Assembly (NCBI GenBank): GCA_905250075.1
Contig: CAJNOP010000012.1
Coordinates: 992,001-1,056,000 of the forward strand
Reading direction: 5' to 3'
DNA from: Rotaria sp. Silwood1
Lineage: Eukaryota; Rotifera; Eurotatoria; Philodinida; Philodinidae
DNA length: 64,000 bases
In this document: positions 51,517-63,288 of the stretch, in pieces
Position numbering within the stretch: position 1 is the first letter of the stretch
How the letters are laid out: each line of letters opens with the position of its first letter
Notes under the pieces: generated by a model
What the model was told of the DNA's origin: nothing
Databases searched by the model: none
Seen by the model: only the letters and a program-made list of their open reading frames with translations
Made by a program: the position numbers and the translations under genes

Positions 51517-53095
51517 TTCATAGTATAATTTAATGAAAAAAGAAGAATTTGTTTTTTTTTTATATTAATGTTATTACATCATCAAATGAAATATCTATAA
51601 AAACAGACAAAAATATGATGAAATCACTTTGATAAATCATAATAAATAAAATTTCATAAGTTATATGACGTCAGTTTGATTCGTTCGATAGCAGTTCGTT
51701 TTTTGTCATTTTGTCCTGAACTTATTTAATAAGATCCAATACGAAAAACAAAACACTATTGGCATTGTAAGAAACAATAAAGAGTAGTCTAGATCTTTTT
51801 TTGTTCAAATATTGAATTCAGACCGAATCAACGTTGCTTTAATACTATTTTCAATTCTATCAAGTCACACAAAATAAAGATAAAATTTTTGTGTTTGCTA
51901 AGTTACTGCATTGTTTGCCCACATCTTAAAACACTTAAAATACTTTTATCAAATGTACTCAGAATTATAAAAATTAATTCGATTCATTCGATTAATGTCT
52001 GTAAATTTACCTTAACTATCATTTTGCTTATTTAAATATTCTTCATCAAGTTTTTTTTTTAAATAAAATAACGTAGATAAATATAAAATGAACTTAAGAA
52101 TCTGCTGTTGATGACTAAGTGTTTTTTTATTTGATTAGATCAATAAAATTGTCTCAGCACCCATCATGGTAAATGTCTAATAATCAACAGTAAACTATCA
52201 CAACGAACAATGTCAAGATCATTCATTGAATTTTCAATCAATAGATTGATATATACAAGTATACAACGAATGAAATACGAGCAAACTTATTGCTTGATAA
52301 ACATTTAAAAAATTAGTCGAATAGCTTTTTTTCTCTTGAATAGTAAAGTCATCTGAATACATTTTGAAAACAGAAAAACATTTGATGAATTATGTTTCCG
52401 AAAAATTGAAATAACTTTTATCACTAATATCACACTTAGTTCATTATACGACGAAATTTATCATGATTCAACTATATAAAATATTAACTACTTTCTTAAT
52501 ATTATTATTGTTATTCGATTGCTTGATGAAACGACTTGCATTTTTAATAACATTAATCCGAGAAAAAAGATCACCTATCATGTTTTTCTTCCTATTATCA
52601 TTAAATACGTATGATTGATTGCATTATTGAATGTGAAAATAATTTTTTCTATACTAATTTGCATGGGTTGTGTAAAACAAAACGATGCATTAGATTGCTC
52701 GATGGTATTTTATTAAATTAATTAAACCATTTGATGTAATAGATAAAATATAGATTTAAATGATTTTTGATGTAGATTAGAAATTATTAATAGTAAAAAT
52801 ATTTCGATTTTCTTTCTTTTTAGAATAAAAATCAAGTTGTTTATTTTATGAAGATATCCAATTGCATTTGATCTTAATAATCATTGGTTAGTTGACAAAT
52901 ATCTAATCCTTGTATTTTTCTTTGAAGAGAAGTTAAATTAGGAAGAAAATATTTTAGTGTATAATTTTCTTTCTTTTTAATTTTACATGTGTTCTTCTAG
53001 AGATCAGCAACACCGCGGTATCCACATTCTTTGATGTATCCTGTCTGTTAGACCTATTAGTTTATAAGATGTCGTCCCATGTCACCGCTTTTTTA
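51517..53095. other. AT-rich spacer upstream of the RNA ligase-like gene
   Basis: Likely contains its promoter. No ORF, RNA gene or inverted repeat was recognised. Confidence 0.4.
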
Positions 53096-53894
53096 TAGTG
53101 CCGGAGCCAGAGAGGCTCAACTCTCCTCAGAAACCTTTGAGTCCCCTCAGCAAAATTTGTAAAGCATGTATTTTATTCGGTAATCTGAACTTTGGTAGAA
53201 AGTAAAAATGTCGCACTGTAAAAATGTCGAAAAGTACAAATATCGAAGTATAAAAACGTAGAAAGTAAAAATATTGGAGGACAAAAAATATCAAAGCAGA
53301 TTTAGATTTTTTAGTAAGTGTATGAAATAAGCAGCAGTTAAATGTAAATGAATTTATTATTAAATAAGAAATGAATCAATGACAAACAAAAAATTCTTCA
53401 TAAGTCAATTGAACAATTTAATTAAAATTTTTGGTGCATCATTTGTTCTTCGCTACGATGTTTAACAGGTATGTATGCTCTTCTCCGAAAAACACTTTGA
53501 AAGTATTTCTTTGGCCATGGAGGACGCTCCAAAGGTGAAGGTGGGAGTAAAATGAGTTGACCTTTTCATGCTTAGTAAACCTGTATAAGAACTAAAGGTC
53601 TCGAAACAGTCTAAAGCGTCCCGCGAGTCTTTCGATGAAGTCCTTTTCTGCGAAGAGCATTACATTCGTTTAACCGAATACAATGCAATTAAAATGAAGT
53701 TGCAATAACATCTTTATGGATAATACTTGGAAAGCATATCTTTGAACAATTTTTGTTTTAGATTTCAACATTTTACCTTTCGACATTTTTCTTTTTACCA
53801 AAGTTCAGAGAATCTTTTATTCGCCAAGGGGGGCTCAAAGATCCCTCAGAGGGAGCTGAGCCCCCCTCAGCTCAAAATCCTGGCTTCGCCACTA
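53096..53894. mobile_element. Non-autonomous hAT-like element, 799 bp
   Basis: The left end TAGTGCCGGAGCCAG and inverted right end TAGTGGCGAAGCCAG are terminal repeats of a type common among hAT elements. Flanks CTTTTTTA (53088-53095) and CCTTTTTA (53895-53902) form an 8-bp duplication with one mismatch. Subterminal inverted similarity includes CTGAACTTTGGTA and AAAATGTCG words. No transposase is present; end divergence suggests an older insertion than the one at 28735. Confidence 0.75.
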
Positions 53895-53903
53895 CCTTTT
53901 TAA

Positions 53904-53982
53904 CAACTGCGTCGCAGTTGATATTAAAGAAATAGACTGCTTCACTGCGATGCATTTGCGTTCGCATCTACGACGCAGTGAA
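53904..53982. repeat. Pair of short GC-rich hairpins
   Basis: CAACTGCGTCGCAGTTG (53904-53920) is a perfect palindrome around one base. TTCACTGCG (53941-53949) pairs with CGCAGTGAA (53974-53982). They abut the end of the hAT-like element. Confidence 0.55.
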
Positions 53983-54212
53983 ATGCCTGCTAAAATGTTC
54001 ATTGTTCTCGCAGTTGCTGAAAAAAATAGCCAATAATAAACAAATATCTTAATTTTCCAATTCGATGGGTTTTAAACACCAACAATAATGGCTAAATGAA
54101 GTATAAAAGCATACTCCTCAAGCATACAAGCTCATTTCTTTCTTTTTCTATTACCAAGACACTTCATTTAGTCTCTCAAATTATCAAGGTAAGCATCATG
54201 GATACTTTAATA

Positions 54213-54423
54213 AAGTATTTAAAGTAGATATTTTTTCACAAAAGAAGACCTTTTTAAAGAAAAGAACAATTAATTGTTTTTTGGCAAAATCGAACGGAAA
54301 GTTTCGAAAAACCGATTTCGGATTCCTCGACCTCTAACGCTTTTGATCAAACTTTATAAAAAAAAATCGTTCTTTTCTTAAAAGAGCTCTTCTTTTGTGA
54401 AAAAATCTCTACTTTAAATACTT
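54213..54423. mobile_element. Foldback element with about 60-bp inverted arms
   Basis: AAGTATTTAAAGTAG and TTTTTTCACAAAAGAAGA in the left arm recur inverted in the right arm (about 54360-54423) with few mismatches. The loop of about 90 bp is non-coding. The right arm ends where the telomere-like array begins. Confidence 0.65.
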
Positions 54424-54612
54424 GAGGGTGTGGGGTGTGTGTGTGGGTGTGGGTGGGTGTGGGATGTGAGTGGGTGTGGGTGTGGATGGGTGTCAGTGTG
54501 GATGTTGCCGTGAATGTGGATGAAGGCAATGCCTACGCACATCGACACCCACACCCACCCACACCCACACCTACACACCCACCCCACCCACACCCCACAC
54601 CCAACCCCATCC
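54424..54612. repeat. Inverted telomere-like array (TGTGGG)n ... (CCCACA)n
   Basis: About 60 bp rich in TGTGGG units runs rightward, passes through a short GTGGATGTT-rich spacer, then reverses into about 65 bp of CCCACA/CACCC units. This makes a head-to-head palindrome. TGTGGG is, to my knowledge, the telomere unit reported for Adineta. ORFs here on both strands are artefacts of the repeat. Confidence 0.7.
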
Positions 54613-54852
54613 TTCATTGTTTCAGGTGGAGCAAGTCTATCCCACGGTGTTAAGTTCACGCTAACGAAACAACTTTGCCCCAAAATTCTATTTCCTGCTT
54701 TATGAGCAAGAACTATGATCAATTTGTTAGCCATTAAAGATAAAAATCCACAAAAATTCACTGTTACAATTAAATATATCTATATTTGAGCGAGAATAAC
54801 AATTAATTCATTATTTCCCCATATACAATAGTTATACGATATATATAAAGCA

Positions 54853-55014
54853 TCCCTGGTGAAACATCTTGTAAGCAAGATCTTAGATCTTGTAAATAAG
54901 ATCTTGACTAAGATACAAGGTACAGAAAAGTTACCTAAATTTACCAAGATCTACTCACTTTTCTGTATCTTGTATCTTGGTCAAGATCTTGTTTACAAAA
55001 TGTTCCACTAGGGA
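54853..55014. mobile_element. 162-bp palindromic MITE
   Basis: Ends TCCCTGGTGAAACAT and inverted TCCCTAGTGGAACAT, with AAGATCTTG and AAGATACAAG words repeated in both arms. TACGATA occurs at 54835-54841 and again directly after the right end (55015-55021), but the left spacing does not fit a clean duplication. Superfamily unassigned. Confidence 0.6.
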
Positions 55015-55241
55015 TACGATAAATTTATATTAGCAACAATATACATGTATATGATCAGTTAGAATGAGGAACGGTTATATAGTAATGACGAAGATGGCAA
55101 ATGGTCATGTGATCATAAGAAAAGAAGGAGATCAGTCCATGGTTAGATAATTTACATACATTGTTTCGTTCCAAAAGATATATATAAACTAATGGATAAT
55201 TTTAGAGGACAGAATATACTTCTCGACTCGGCAAGATGTCA

Positions 55242-55341
55242 NNNNNNNNNNNNNNNNNNNNNNNNNNNNNNNNNNNNNNNNNNNNNNNNNNNNNNNNNNN
55301 NNNNNNNNNNNNNNNNNNNNNNNNNNNNNNNNNNNNNNNNN
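55242..55341. other. Assembly gap of exactly 100 N
   Basis: Round-number scaffold gap of unknown true size. It removes the 5' end of the fluoride exporter gene. Confidence 0.98.
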
Positions 55342-56256
55342 TATATTGGTGTATTAATTCGTCTCGGTCTAGCTTTTCTTGGAAATGATCAAGCACCATT
55401 AAGTGCAGCTTTTTGGCCAAATTTTATTGGATGTTTTATAATGGGTTTTGTTGTTGAACAAAAAATACATATTCATACACAGTGTGTCTTCATCTTTTTT
55501 TTCTTTTCTATTTTTTCGTAATTTATATTTAGTTTCACTCAATTATACATTGGTTTAACAACTGGTCTATGTGGTTCAATTACTACATTTTCGGGTGTTA
55601 TGTATAATTCTTGTATAGCATTATTTGGTCCATCAAGTCATTTGACATATTCAGTATCGAATTATTTAGCTGTGATAGTTTCAGTTTTTTCTGCATCATT
55701 TATTGGATTTATAATTGGCCGTCATGCAAGTATATTTATTCTTCCATCATCATCAAAAGTAACAAAAGAAATTCAATATTTAAACGAATCCGTACAAATT
55801 TGGCTTTTTCCAATATTGATTTTTATAAGTATTCCATTACTAGTTCTTCTAGCTGTATTCTTACCATTTGGTCAATATACATACTTTATTTATTCCGTCA
55901 TATTTGCTCCATTTGGTTCATTAACTCGATACATATTATCGATTGTTTTTAATACCAACTCAAACTTTCCACTTGGAACATTATTAGCTAATATAATTGG
56001 TTCATATATTTATTTGGGAATGGTAGCAATAAAAGAATATGCACTTGTATCATCTCCACTAGTTAAACAACTGATTATCAGTATTATACAAGGTTATTGT
56101 GGATGTTTAACAACCGTTTCAACATTTATATTAGAACTAGATACCATAAAAAAACGGAGATACATTTATGCCTATGGTATAATTACTGTATTATTCATAC
56201 AAATAGTTTATATTATTTTAGGTGCTAAACTTTCATATCTTTGTTCACCACAATGA
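55342..56256 (+). CDS. FEX: Fluoride exporter, two-domain eukaryotic FEX/CrcB family (5' end in gap)
   Basis: Visible exons are 55342-55481 (start in the gap) and 55533-56256, split by a 51-nt intron and in phase. The first CrcB domain shows IGVLIRLGLAFLG, FWPNFIGCFIMGF with the family Asn, and GLTTGLCGSITTFSG, which carries the TTFS signature. After a linker helix the second domain shows APFGSLTRYILS, FPLGTLLANIIGSYIYLG and GYCGCLTTVSTFILEL. The fused double-domain form is that of fungal and plant FEX proteins, which export fluoride across the plasma membrane; bacterial Fluc is a homodimer of one domain. The total membrane helix count cannot be given because of the gap. FEX is patchy in animals, so horizontal acquisition is plausible but untested here. 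A dense MITE cluster lies just upstream. Confidence 0.9.
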
Positions 56257-56641
56257 TATTCATTATCATTTGATGTTTTTTAATGAATGAAACAATATAA
56301 TACTGTTGTTTAAATTTGATACTATTTCACACGTATCACAAAGCTTGTTTTTTCATTTATGTAAATCTCAATGAATGAACATTATTATGTAAATTGTAGA
56401 TAGAAAATTTATTTTAAATGATCAAATATAGACTATTACTGAGTGAGATTATCATTAGAAAGAAGATTGCTTGGGGAAATAAAATCATCTAGATTTCGTT
56501 AGAAAAAAAATAATGATTAAATTATTGATAGTAATCGTAAAAGATTTTAAATAAAATAATCGCATTTATCTTTTTATTTTTGTTAATAATTTTTGTACTT
56601 TTTTAAAGTCCATATGAATAAACAAGATATCAATTGAATGA

Positions 56642-57004
56642 TTAGGCAGAGTCTTCTTTTTTTATAGATTTTACAATAAACTTATTTGAGCGGTAAGCAT
56701 TGTATATGGTTCGAATTTCGGATTCATATATCATTAGTTGATAGTTGATAGTAGAGAGATGAAGATGATTTATTTGTTCTTTAAGATTCAAGTGCAGACT
56801 TAATGACTCGAAATAAATTTCTAAAAATATCTGCTTAGCTTTACTAATAATATACATTATTTTTTATTTGCATTTATGAATAAAGGTAATTATCTTAAAT
56901 TACTATCGAAGTTCAAAGGATATCAAAATTCACCTAAAAAACCAGCACAGAATAAAGAAAATAATGATGAAATCTTGGTTGACTATCGTGCTGAACACGA
57001 ATAA
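56642..57004. other. Two small divergent ORFs, unsupported
   Basis: 56857-56642 (-) encodes 71 residues beginning MYIISKAKQIFLEIYFESLS. 56876-57004 (+) encodes 42 residues beginning MNKGNYLKLLSKFKGYQNSP. Their starts are 18 bp apart. Codon use is plausible for the plus ORF (Lys/Asn-rich with an acidic end), but neither has a recognised domain, and either could be chance. Confidence 0.25.
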
Positions 57005-60000
57005 AAATTATATTAATAAATGTAAAAAAATAAATGAATGTGTCTATTTCTAAACTGAAATTGAATCAACATGTTTGAAGTCGTGTTGTAGTCTACATCA
57101 GAATCATGTACATTGAGCATTCATATTGACTTATTTTTATTTATCAACTATGTGCTATTGTTGTTAGAAAATATTTGAAATAATTAAAAAGACAAAATTT
57201 TTATTTATTGATTTAAAATTGAGATTTCGAATTTTTATTAAATCAATTAGAATTTTGACTATTTCATAATCGAAGTAACCGATGAAAAATATGACTAAAA
57301 CTAGTGTTAATGAATGCATATTTTCTATAGAATTCATATAAGCAAAGACAATTAATGCCACACTTATATAAATTAAGATCAAAGTTGGAGTAGAATTGTG
57401 TTATTATTTGGCCTCTAACAAATGCACCAGGCATCAATGAGCAAAGAAAAAATTAATAAATAATAGAAGAAAAACACAAGACTTTTTTCTAGCGATAAAC
57501 GAATGTAAATATAATTGTATCCGATTTATCTAGGTTAAAGAGACAATTTCATCTACCATTTTATAAATAATCAACATTGTTCATTAAAAAAAAGAATGTT
57601 CCAGCGCCGTATGTTTTCTTTTTTAAAGCTTAAACTATATGACCTGCTTTTTTAATAATAAAATGAAGCATCATTAGATTAACTGTATGCCTGTAAATAG
57701 GATGGCTTTTTATTTCTATCAGTTGACACTCATTCTCGTTGATTTATTGTCATTTTGTTTTTTAATGAATAACTTATTTATATCTGATGTCGTTCTTTGA
57801 CGTTGAATGGCACCATCTAAGTGAGATATGTTATAGAATAAGACATAAATAGTTGAGAGTCCTTTCTTTTTATTATTGATGAATACAATAAAATGACAAT
57901 TAAGAAAAAAAATTGTCTTTGCTTTCAAGAAATCTGTCAATAAGATTGTCATTCTACTCTTTACCCTTGTATGTATGTAGTAAATGACAAGCAAGTCTAA
58001 ATAAAAATTTTCCATTACCATGTGCTTATACATATACATGTATATTCTCCTTGAATATCTGAATGAAAATAGTGGATATATATTTATGTCATTTTGTTTT
58101 CTTTTCGAAATAGTCATCAGACATTTATTACTGATATGTTTTTGTTTTGAAATCATCTGCATCAACGATTTTCTATCTGCATTCTCTTTCATTTGATATC
58201 TATGTGCATATTTGATTGACAAATAAAAATAGTTTTAGGCTCTATCTATCATTTAAATATGCGCGATAATCACGTACAGCCTATTATTATCTTCTTTTTC
58301 TTTCGCAATCAACTGTCAAATCACTGTATCCTATGAACGGTAATGATGGTGATGATGATGCAACGACATGCGTGATATCAGTGCTTTGCACTCGACTAAC
58401 AAACAAAACGGAAAATCGTACTAACTATTCTTCATCAATAGAAGCAAGATTTTTTTAGATTAAGTCTTGACCAGATAAAGAAAAATTAAAAGAGAAAGAC
58501 AGCCGAAAATCATTGTGAATTATAATGAGATTATTCTCAGCTTAGCCTACTTGATGATCTTAGAAGATCACATATGTACTTTTTTAAAGTAACTTCACAA
58601 GAAGAAAAAAACAGAATCATCACATAGCTATCCACCTAGAGATCCAAACAGAAAAAAAGGAGAACAGATGATCCGTTATGCCCGAAGAAAATAACATACT
58701 TTATCAACTGATGACAAGAGAGAAAAGACGCAGAGCAAGAAAAAAAAATCAAAAGAAAGCCTGGAGGATAATATATACGATTACACTCATTCGGATAGAA
58801 TATTGATATCTACCAACAAGAAATGTAAATTCTACCATTGCCTATATGCAAGCACAGAATGAGTGTTTTTGCTTTTACTTTGTATATGTACATGTGACTC
58901 GTCATCATTGGAAAGGCATCAGCAAAGAGATTGAATTACGTTGCCATATCGGCAAAATATTGACACTAAGACAATCAATCGAACGTGTGTTATGCTTGCG
59001 GCGAGGGTCGCCGACGATTGTTTGAGTACAAAGTGCATATATATATATGTGTATATATATATATGTAGAAAGAATTATGAAAAAAGAAAGTGAATAGAGT
59101 TCTTTAATCTCTCTTCTTCTCACTTTTATAATATAACAGATAAACTTCTATCGTATGCTTTATACATAGCAAAATTTTGCGTATGTAAAATTATTATTTT
59201 TTTTTTTTCGTTTTTTTTGTGTACATATAACTAGCAAAGAAAGTTTAAAATAGAATCGATGTAAATTAAGAACCTTATTAAATTGCTAGTTGATGGTATT
59301 TGATTCATTGTTATTGCTGCTGTTTTTTGTTGTGCGCTTCAGCCGAAAAAAAACCTAGCACAATAGTTACGGCGAGAACGACAACGAGGCAATGTATGTT
59401 CTTAGTTTGATTTTTTCCTTTCCGACCTCGGTTTCTTTCATTTCCCCCTCATTTTTCTTTTTCTTTTTGTTTTGTTTTTAGTTACTTGCTTGCCTCGAAG
59501 ATATATCTTGGATGATAAGAATAGTTAACATACACATGTATTACAGTCTTTCTATTACACACTATAATTTGTTGGAGACGAGAAGAAAGATGAGACGAAA
59601 GAGCATAAAGACTTGGCAAACAGCTATCAATGCCCTATCAAGACGAAACAAGTCTTTATTTTTGCCCTTAGCGATGTAAGAGAGAGAAAAAAAAAGCTAG
59701 AGGTACATTATCAGAGTTTATCACAATCGTTGATAAAAATGGAAATGAACTCATTTTTCTCATCACATCATCTCTAGGCATTGAAAATGCAAATTGAAAA
59801 GTGTGTGCATGCGTGTATCATTGCGCTTTGTAGACATCTTTATTTATCTGATTTACTCCAATATTCGAATATAAAGGATAGTCTCTATATACTATGTTAA
59901 TAAATCGATAGAATAACAATTAAACTTTAAAAAGTCTACTATTTGACATTGTGTTTTTTCTTTCTATTGAAGAGAAGAAAAAAAAATATATATTTTGTTC

Positions 60001-61313
60001 TGTGTTGTTTCTTTTGTTCTTTGAGTCTATATACAATATAGATTCAATTACTAGGAGATTAGGATCAACTTATACACCTCAAAACAGAAAATCCAATGCA
60101 TTTATGTATGTGTTTACAGAAAAAACACAACACTCTCTTTGATTTGGTTTCAACCAGATGTTTGTCATATTTCATGTTATTATTGATTTTGCCAAAAATA
60201 TAAGAAAAAAAACCAAGAGAAATGCACTAAATAATATCATTGAATATAATCATAAATACAGATGTGTTTTTTTATTAATCAGGACAAGATGACCTCATAG
60301 AAAAGCTAATATATATACTTGTTTTTTTTTGTGGAATATTATATCGACAAAAATATGATTATATTTATCAACAAGAAAAGAAAACTGTGAAATGTTAATG
60401 ATAAGCAAAAGAAAAAAAATTTATATATCAGTAGGTTCTTTCGAAAAGGATTGTGTTATTACAAGACGGAAATCCTCGATCGTTCTTCTTTTTCATTAGG
60501 CAATGCCATCAATAAAAAAAAAGAAAAAGAAAAAGGAGAGAAAATGTTGAGTTTTATTTATTCTTTTCTCGTTCTTTTCCATCTTGTCATACTATCCAGT
60601 CCTTAATAGGACAGTATTCAGCTGATCGAATGCAAGTGTATTCACATTCTTTTTTCTTTCTTTTTTTTTCGTATCAGTTATATTACTGGCGTCAGCTTAG
60701 TTTTCTTTCTTTCTATGGCTTGTTTATCGTCGAGTGCCTGTAAAGCTTGATTCTTTGTCTTTGGTCTGAATGATCAGAGCAAATAAAAGAGAGAAAACAG
60801 AGAGAACGAACGGGGCAACAGCAAAACAGCTGAGAAGAGACAGAAAGAGAAACTCATATGATAGCTCGGGCAAGAAAGAGTGTGTGAGAAAGAGAGAAAA
60901 ATGAGAGAGCACCATACGGTCCTGTTTGTCTTCTTGTCGTCAGTGAAGGTTGTGGCTGTGCATGTTTAAGATAGGGACGAGAAGACGTGTGACATTGACA
61001 GGGACGAAACTAAAGAGTAGAAGCATCGGAATGAATACAATATGCAAAAGATTAAAGGTAACTGCCAGTACATATTTTTCTTTTATGCCTTGTATTATAA
61101 TGTAAGTGACCATATATATGATCAATATCGAAATAAGAAAAACAGTGAAAAAATAAATATATTCGAAGGATTAGAACAAAAATGTAGAAATATGTTTTGG
61201 TATTTTATAATATACTCATACAATGGATTATACTTTATATGAAACCTAGAAATATTTCATTTTTTTTAAGTAAAATTCAATATTATTTAGATTTTTCATT
61301 CTCACTTTCTGAT
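57005..61313. other. Long non-coding region upstream of RagC
   Basis: About 4.3 kb of AT-rich DNA with TA microsatellites near 59036-59065, purine-rich stretches (about 58470-58780, 60780-60910), and a probable RagC promoter/5' UTR. A TTATTTAG acceptor at 61289-61290, 23 nt before the RagC start, could be a trans-splice site. The 167-residue ORF at 57719-58222 (-) lacks host codon pattern and was not accepted. Confidence 0.45.
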
Positions 61314-63288
61314 ATGAGTTACGGACTACAAGGTGTTTATGAAACTGCTAGTAATAATAATACTAGCACAGATGTTGAATATCATCAATATCTTCATCAT
61401 TCAACTCATTCCGATGATTTTCATAATTCGTTAATATCTAATGGTTGTAATAGATTGGATGATATTGAAGATGAACAAATAGAAAAACAAGAACAACAAA
61501 TAGATGATGATTATGAAGAAATTGCACCTGATCGACCTAGATTACTCATGTGGGGCTTAACAAAGTAAAGAGATCTTATGTTTTTTTTTTATTTAACTTT
61601 ATTCTATATGTATTGGATGAGTTTTTAGAAGTGGTAAAACTTCGATAATTAAACTTATTTTTGAAAAAATGACAGCCGGTGAAACACTTCAACTTCCAGA
61701 AACAAAAACGATTCAAATACATGGTAATTCATATTGATAAATATTATTAATATTCATGATTCATGAGAATGTTCTTTAGAACTCACTTGTGGCATTCATG
61801 TCAGATTTCAAATTCGTGATGTACCCGGTCCAAAAACAGCATCTTTACTTGACTTTGATACATATTCATCTGAATGTACGACAATTGTATTTATTCTTGA
61901 TGCCACGGTATATCAAAAATTTTATTTGATTAAAATTCATCTATTTGAAGATTCTTTTTTGCTTATAGGAAGATTGTTCAGATGCTATTAATTTATTAGT
62001 TAGTTCTGTACAATGGATGTATTCACAAGGTCGTAATGTACGATTTGAAGTACTGATTCATAAAGTAAAAAAACCCTTTGGAAAAAATAAATTTTTGATG
62101 TTGTCGAATATATTCGTAGATTGATGGTGTACATGAACCAGATCGTTTAGAACGTCATTCACATATTCAACAACAAGTAACTGTTATGTTACATGAATGC
62201 TCTATAGAAGAACCATTAATAAAGTAAATATTTGGATTTATTCCAAATGATTTATATTTCAATTTTGTTTTTTTTTTAGTTTTTATTTGACAAGTATTTA
62301 TGATCATTCAATACATGAGGCATTCAGTAAAATAGTTCAGAATCAAATGAGACAATTACGGGCACTCGAAAATATGCTTGATTTAGTGACAGCGGTAAAA
62401 ACAAATATTTTTTCAATGAAATAAAAATTCTGTTGATTTCGTGTTTCTTTCTTTCTAGAGTACTCAATTAGATAAAATCTTTGTGTGTGATATTTATAAT
62501 AAAATATTTCTTGCATCCGACACAAAACCAGTCGAAAGTCAAATATCGGAATTGTGTTGTGATGTTGTTGACGTTTATACAGATATTTCGTCTATATATG
62601 GGTAAATATCAAATGAGTTATCATTGGAGATCAGTCGTTGATGATAATTTTCAATCGATAGTTGGACAAGTTTTTGGCCGGATTTTTGTTGACAAAAATT
62701 TTTGAGTTCAGAATCGATTAATAAAAATTCTTGGGCTTTGACTATCCAAAATTTTCGGACCTAAATGGATCTAGAATGAATCTAACGCGTTCTAGCTTCG
62801 ACTCGTGAATTAAAAATCAATAGCTGTAGTGTGGATCATGGAATAATGTTTTCATCAAATGAGAGTTTGTTAAAATATTCAGACGTATATCATGCTTTGA
62901 GTCGGATATAATTTAAAGAAACTATTTGATGTAAATGCATTACGCTCTATTTCTACTTGATTTCTAGGACAAGTAAAAGCCCGGTGCTTGATGCAATGTC
63001 ATGCTGTACTGTTGAACTTTCAATAGGTCTTGTTTTATATTTAAAAAATATTAATCCGACAACAGCACTCATATGTATTTTAAAGAAAGAACCTAAAATT
63101 AATGAAGGTAGATAATACTTGAAATCGATAATAAGAAAAACAAAAAGTATTTAAAATTCAATTTTAATCATCTTGTTTTAGCTTTGATGGATGTTAATTT
63201 AAATATTCTGAAACAAAATATTCAAGAATTATTCCTTGCTAGTTCAAATTGTTTACCTCGTCAACAATTAAATTCAACAATCAAATAG
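61314..63288 (+). CDS. RRAGC: Rag GTPase, RagC/RagD type
   Basis: Nine exons: 61314-61564, 61629-61723, 61780-61907, 61969-62064, 62120-62223, 62280-62394, 62459-62601, 62968-63107, 63182-63288. Total 1,179 nt in frame, 392 residues (human RagC 399). The G domain begins after an acidic N-terminus. P-loop G81-L-T-K-S-G-K-T88; RDVPGP (128-133) at the switch II position; HKIDG at the G4 position. [20 protein letters not shown] and [18 protein letters not shown] mark the linker and roadblock-like C-terminal domain. RagC/D pairs with RagA/B on the lysosome to recruit mTORC1 when amino acids are present. The catalytic Gln after DxPG is Pro133 here, and the usual Trp before it is Arg128, so nucleotide cycling may differ. 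A paralogue elsewhere in the genome would be expected if so. All introns are short except 62602-62967. Confidence 0.9.

Noticed and set aside
54414-54761. Cys/Gly/Trp-rich and His/Pro/Thr-rich ORFs on both strands
   Set aside because: Translations of the telomere-like repeat, not genes.
55192-55241. ATG before the N gap as the start of the fluoride exporter
   Set aside because: The open frame only bridges the gap because N is unresolved; no FEX-like residues precede the gap.
57719-58222. 167-residue ORF on the minus strand
   Set aside because: Met/Ile/Lys-rich with no domain, no host codon bias and no plausible splice partners; consistent with chance in AT-rich DNA.
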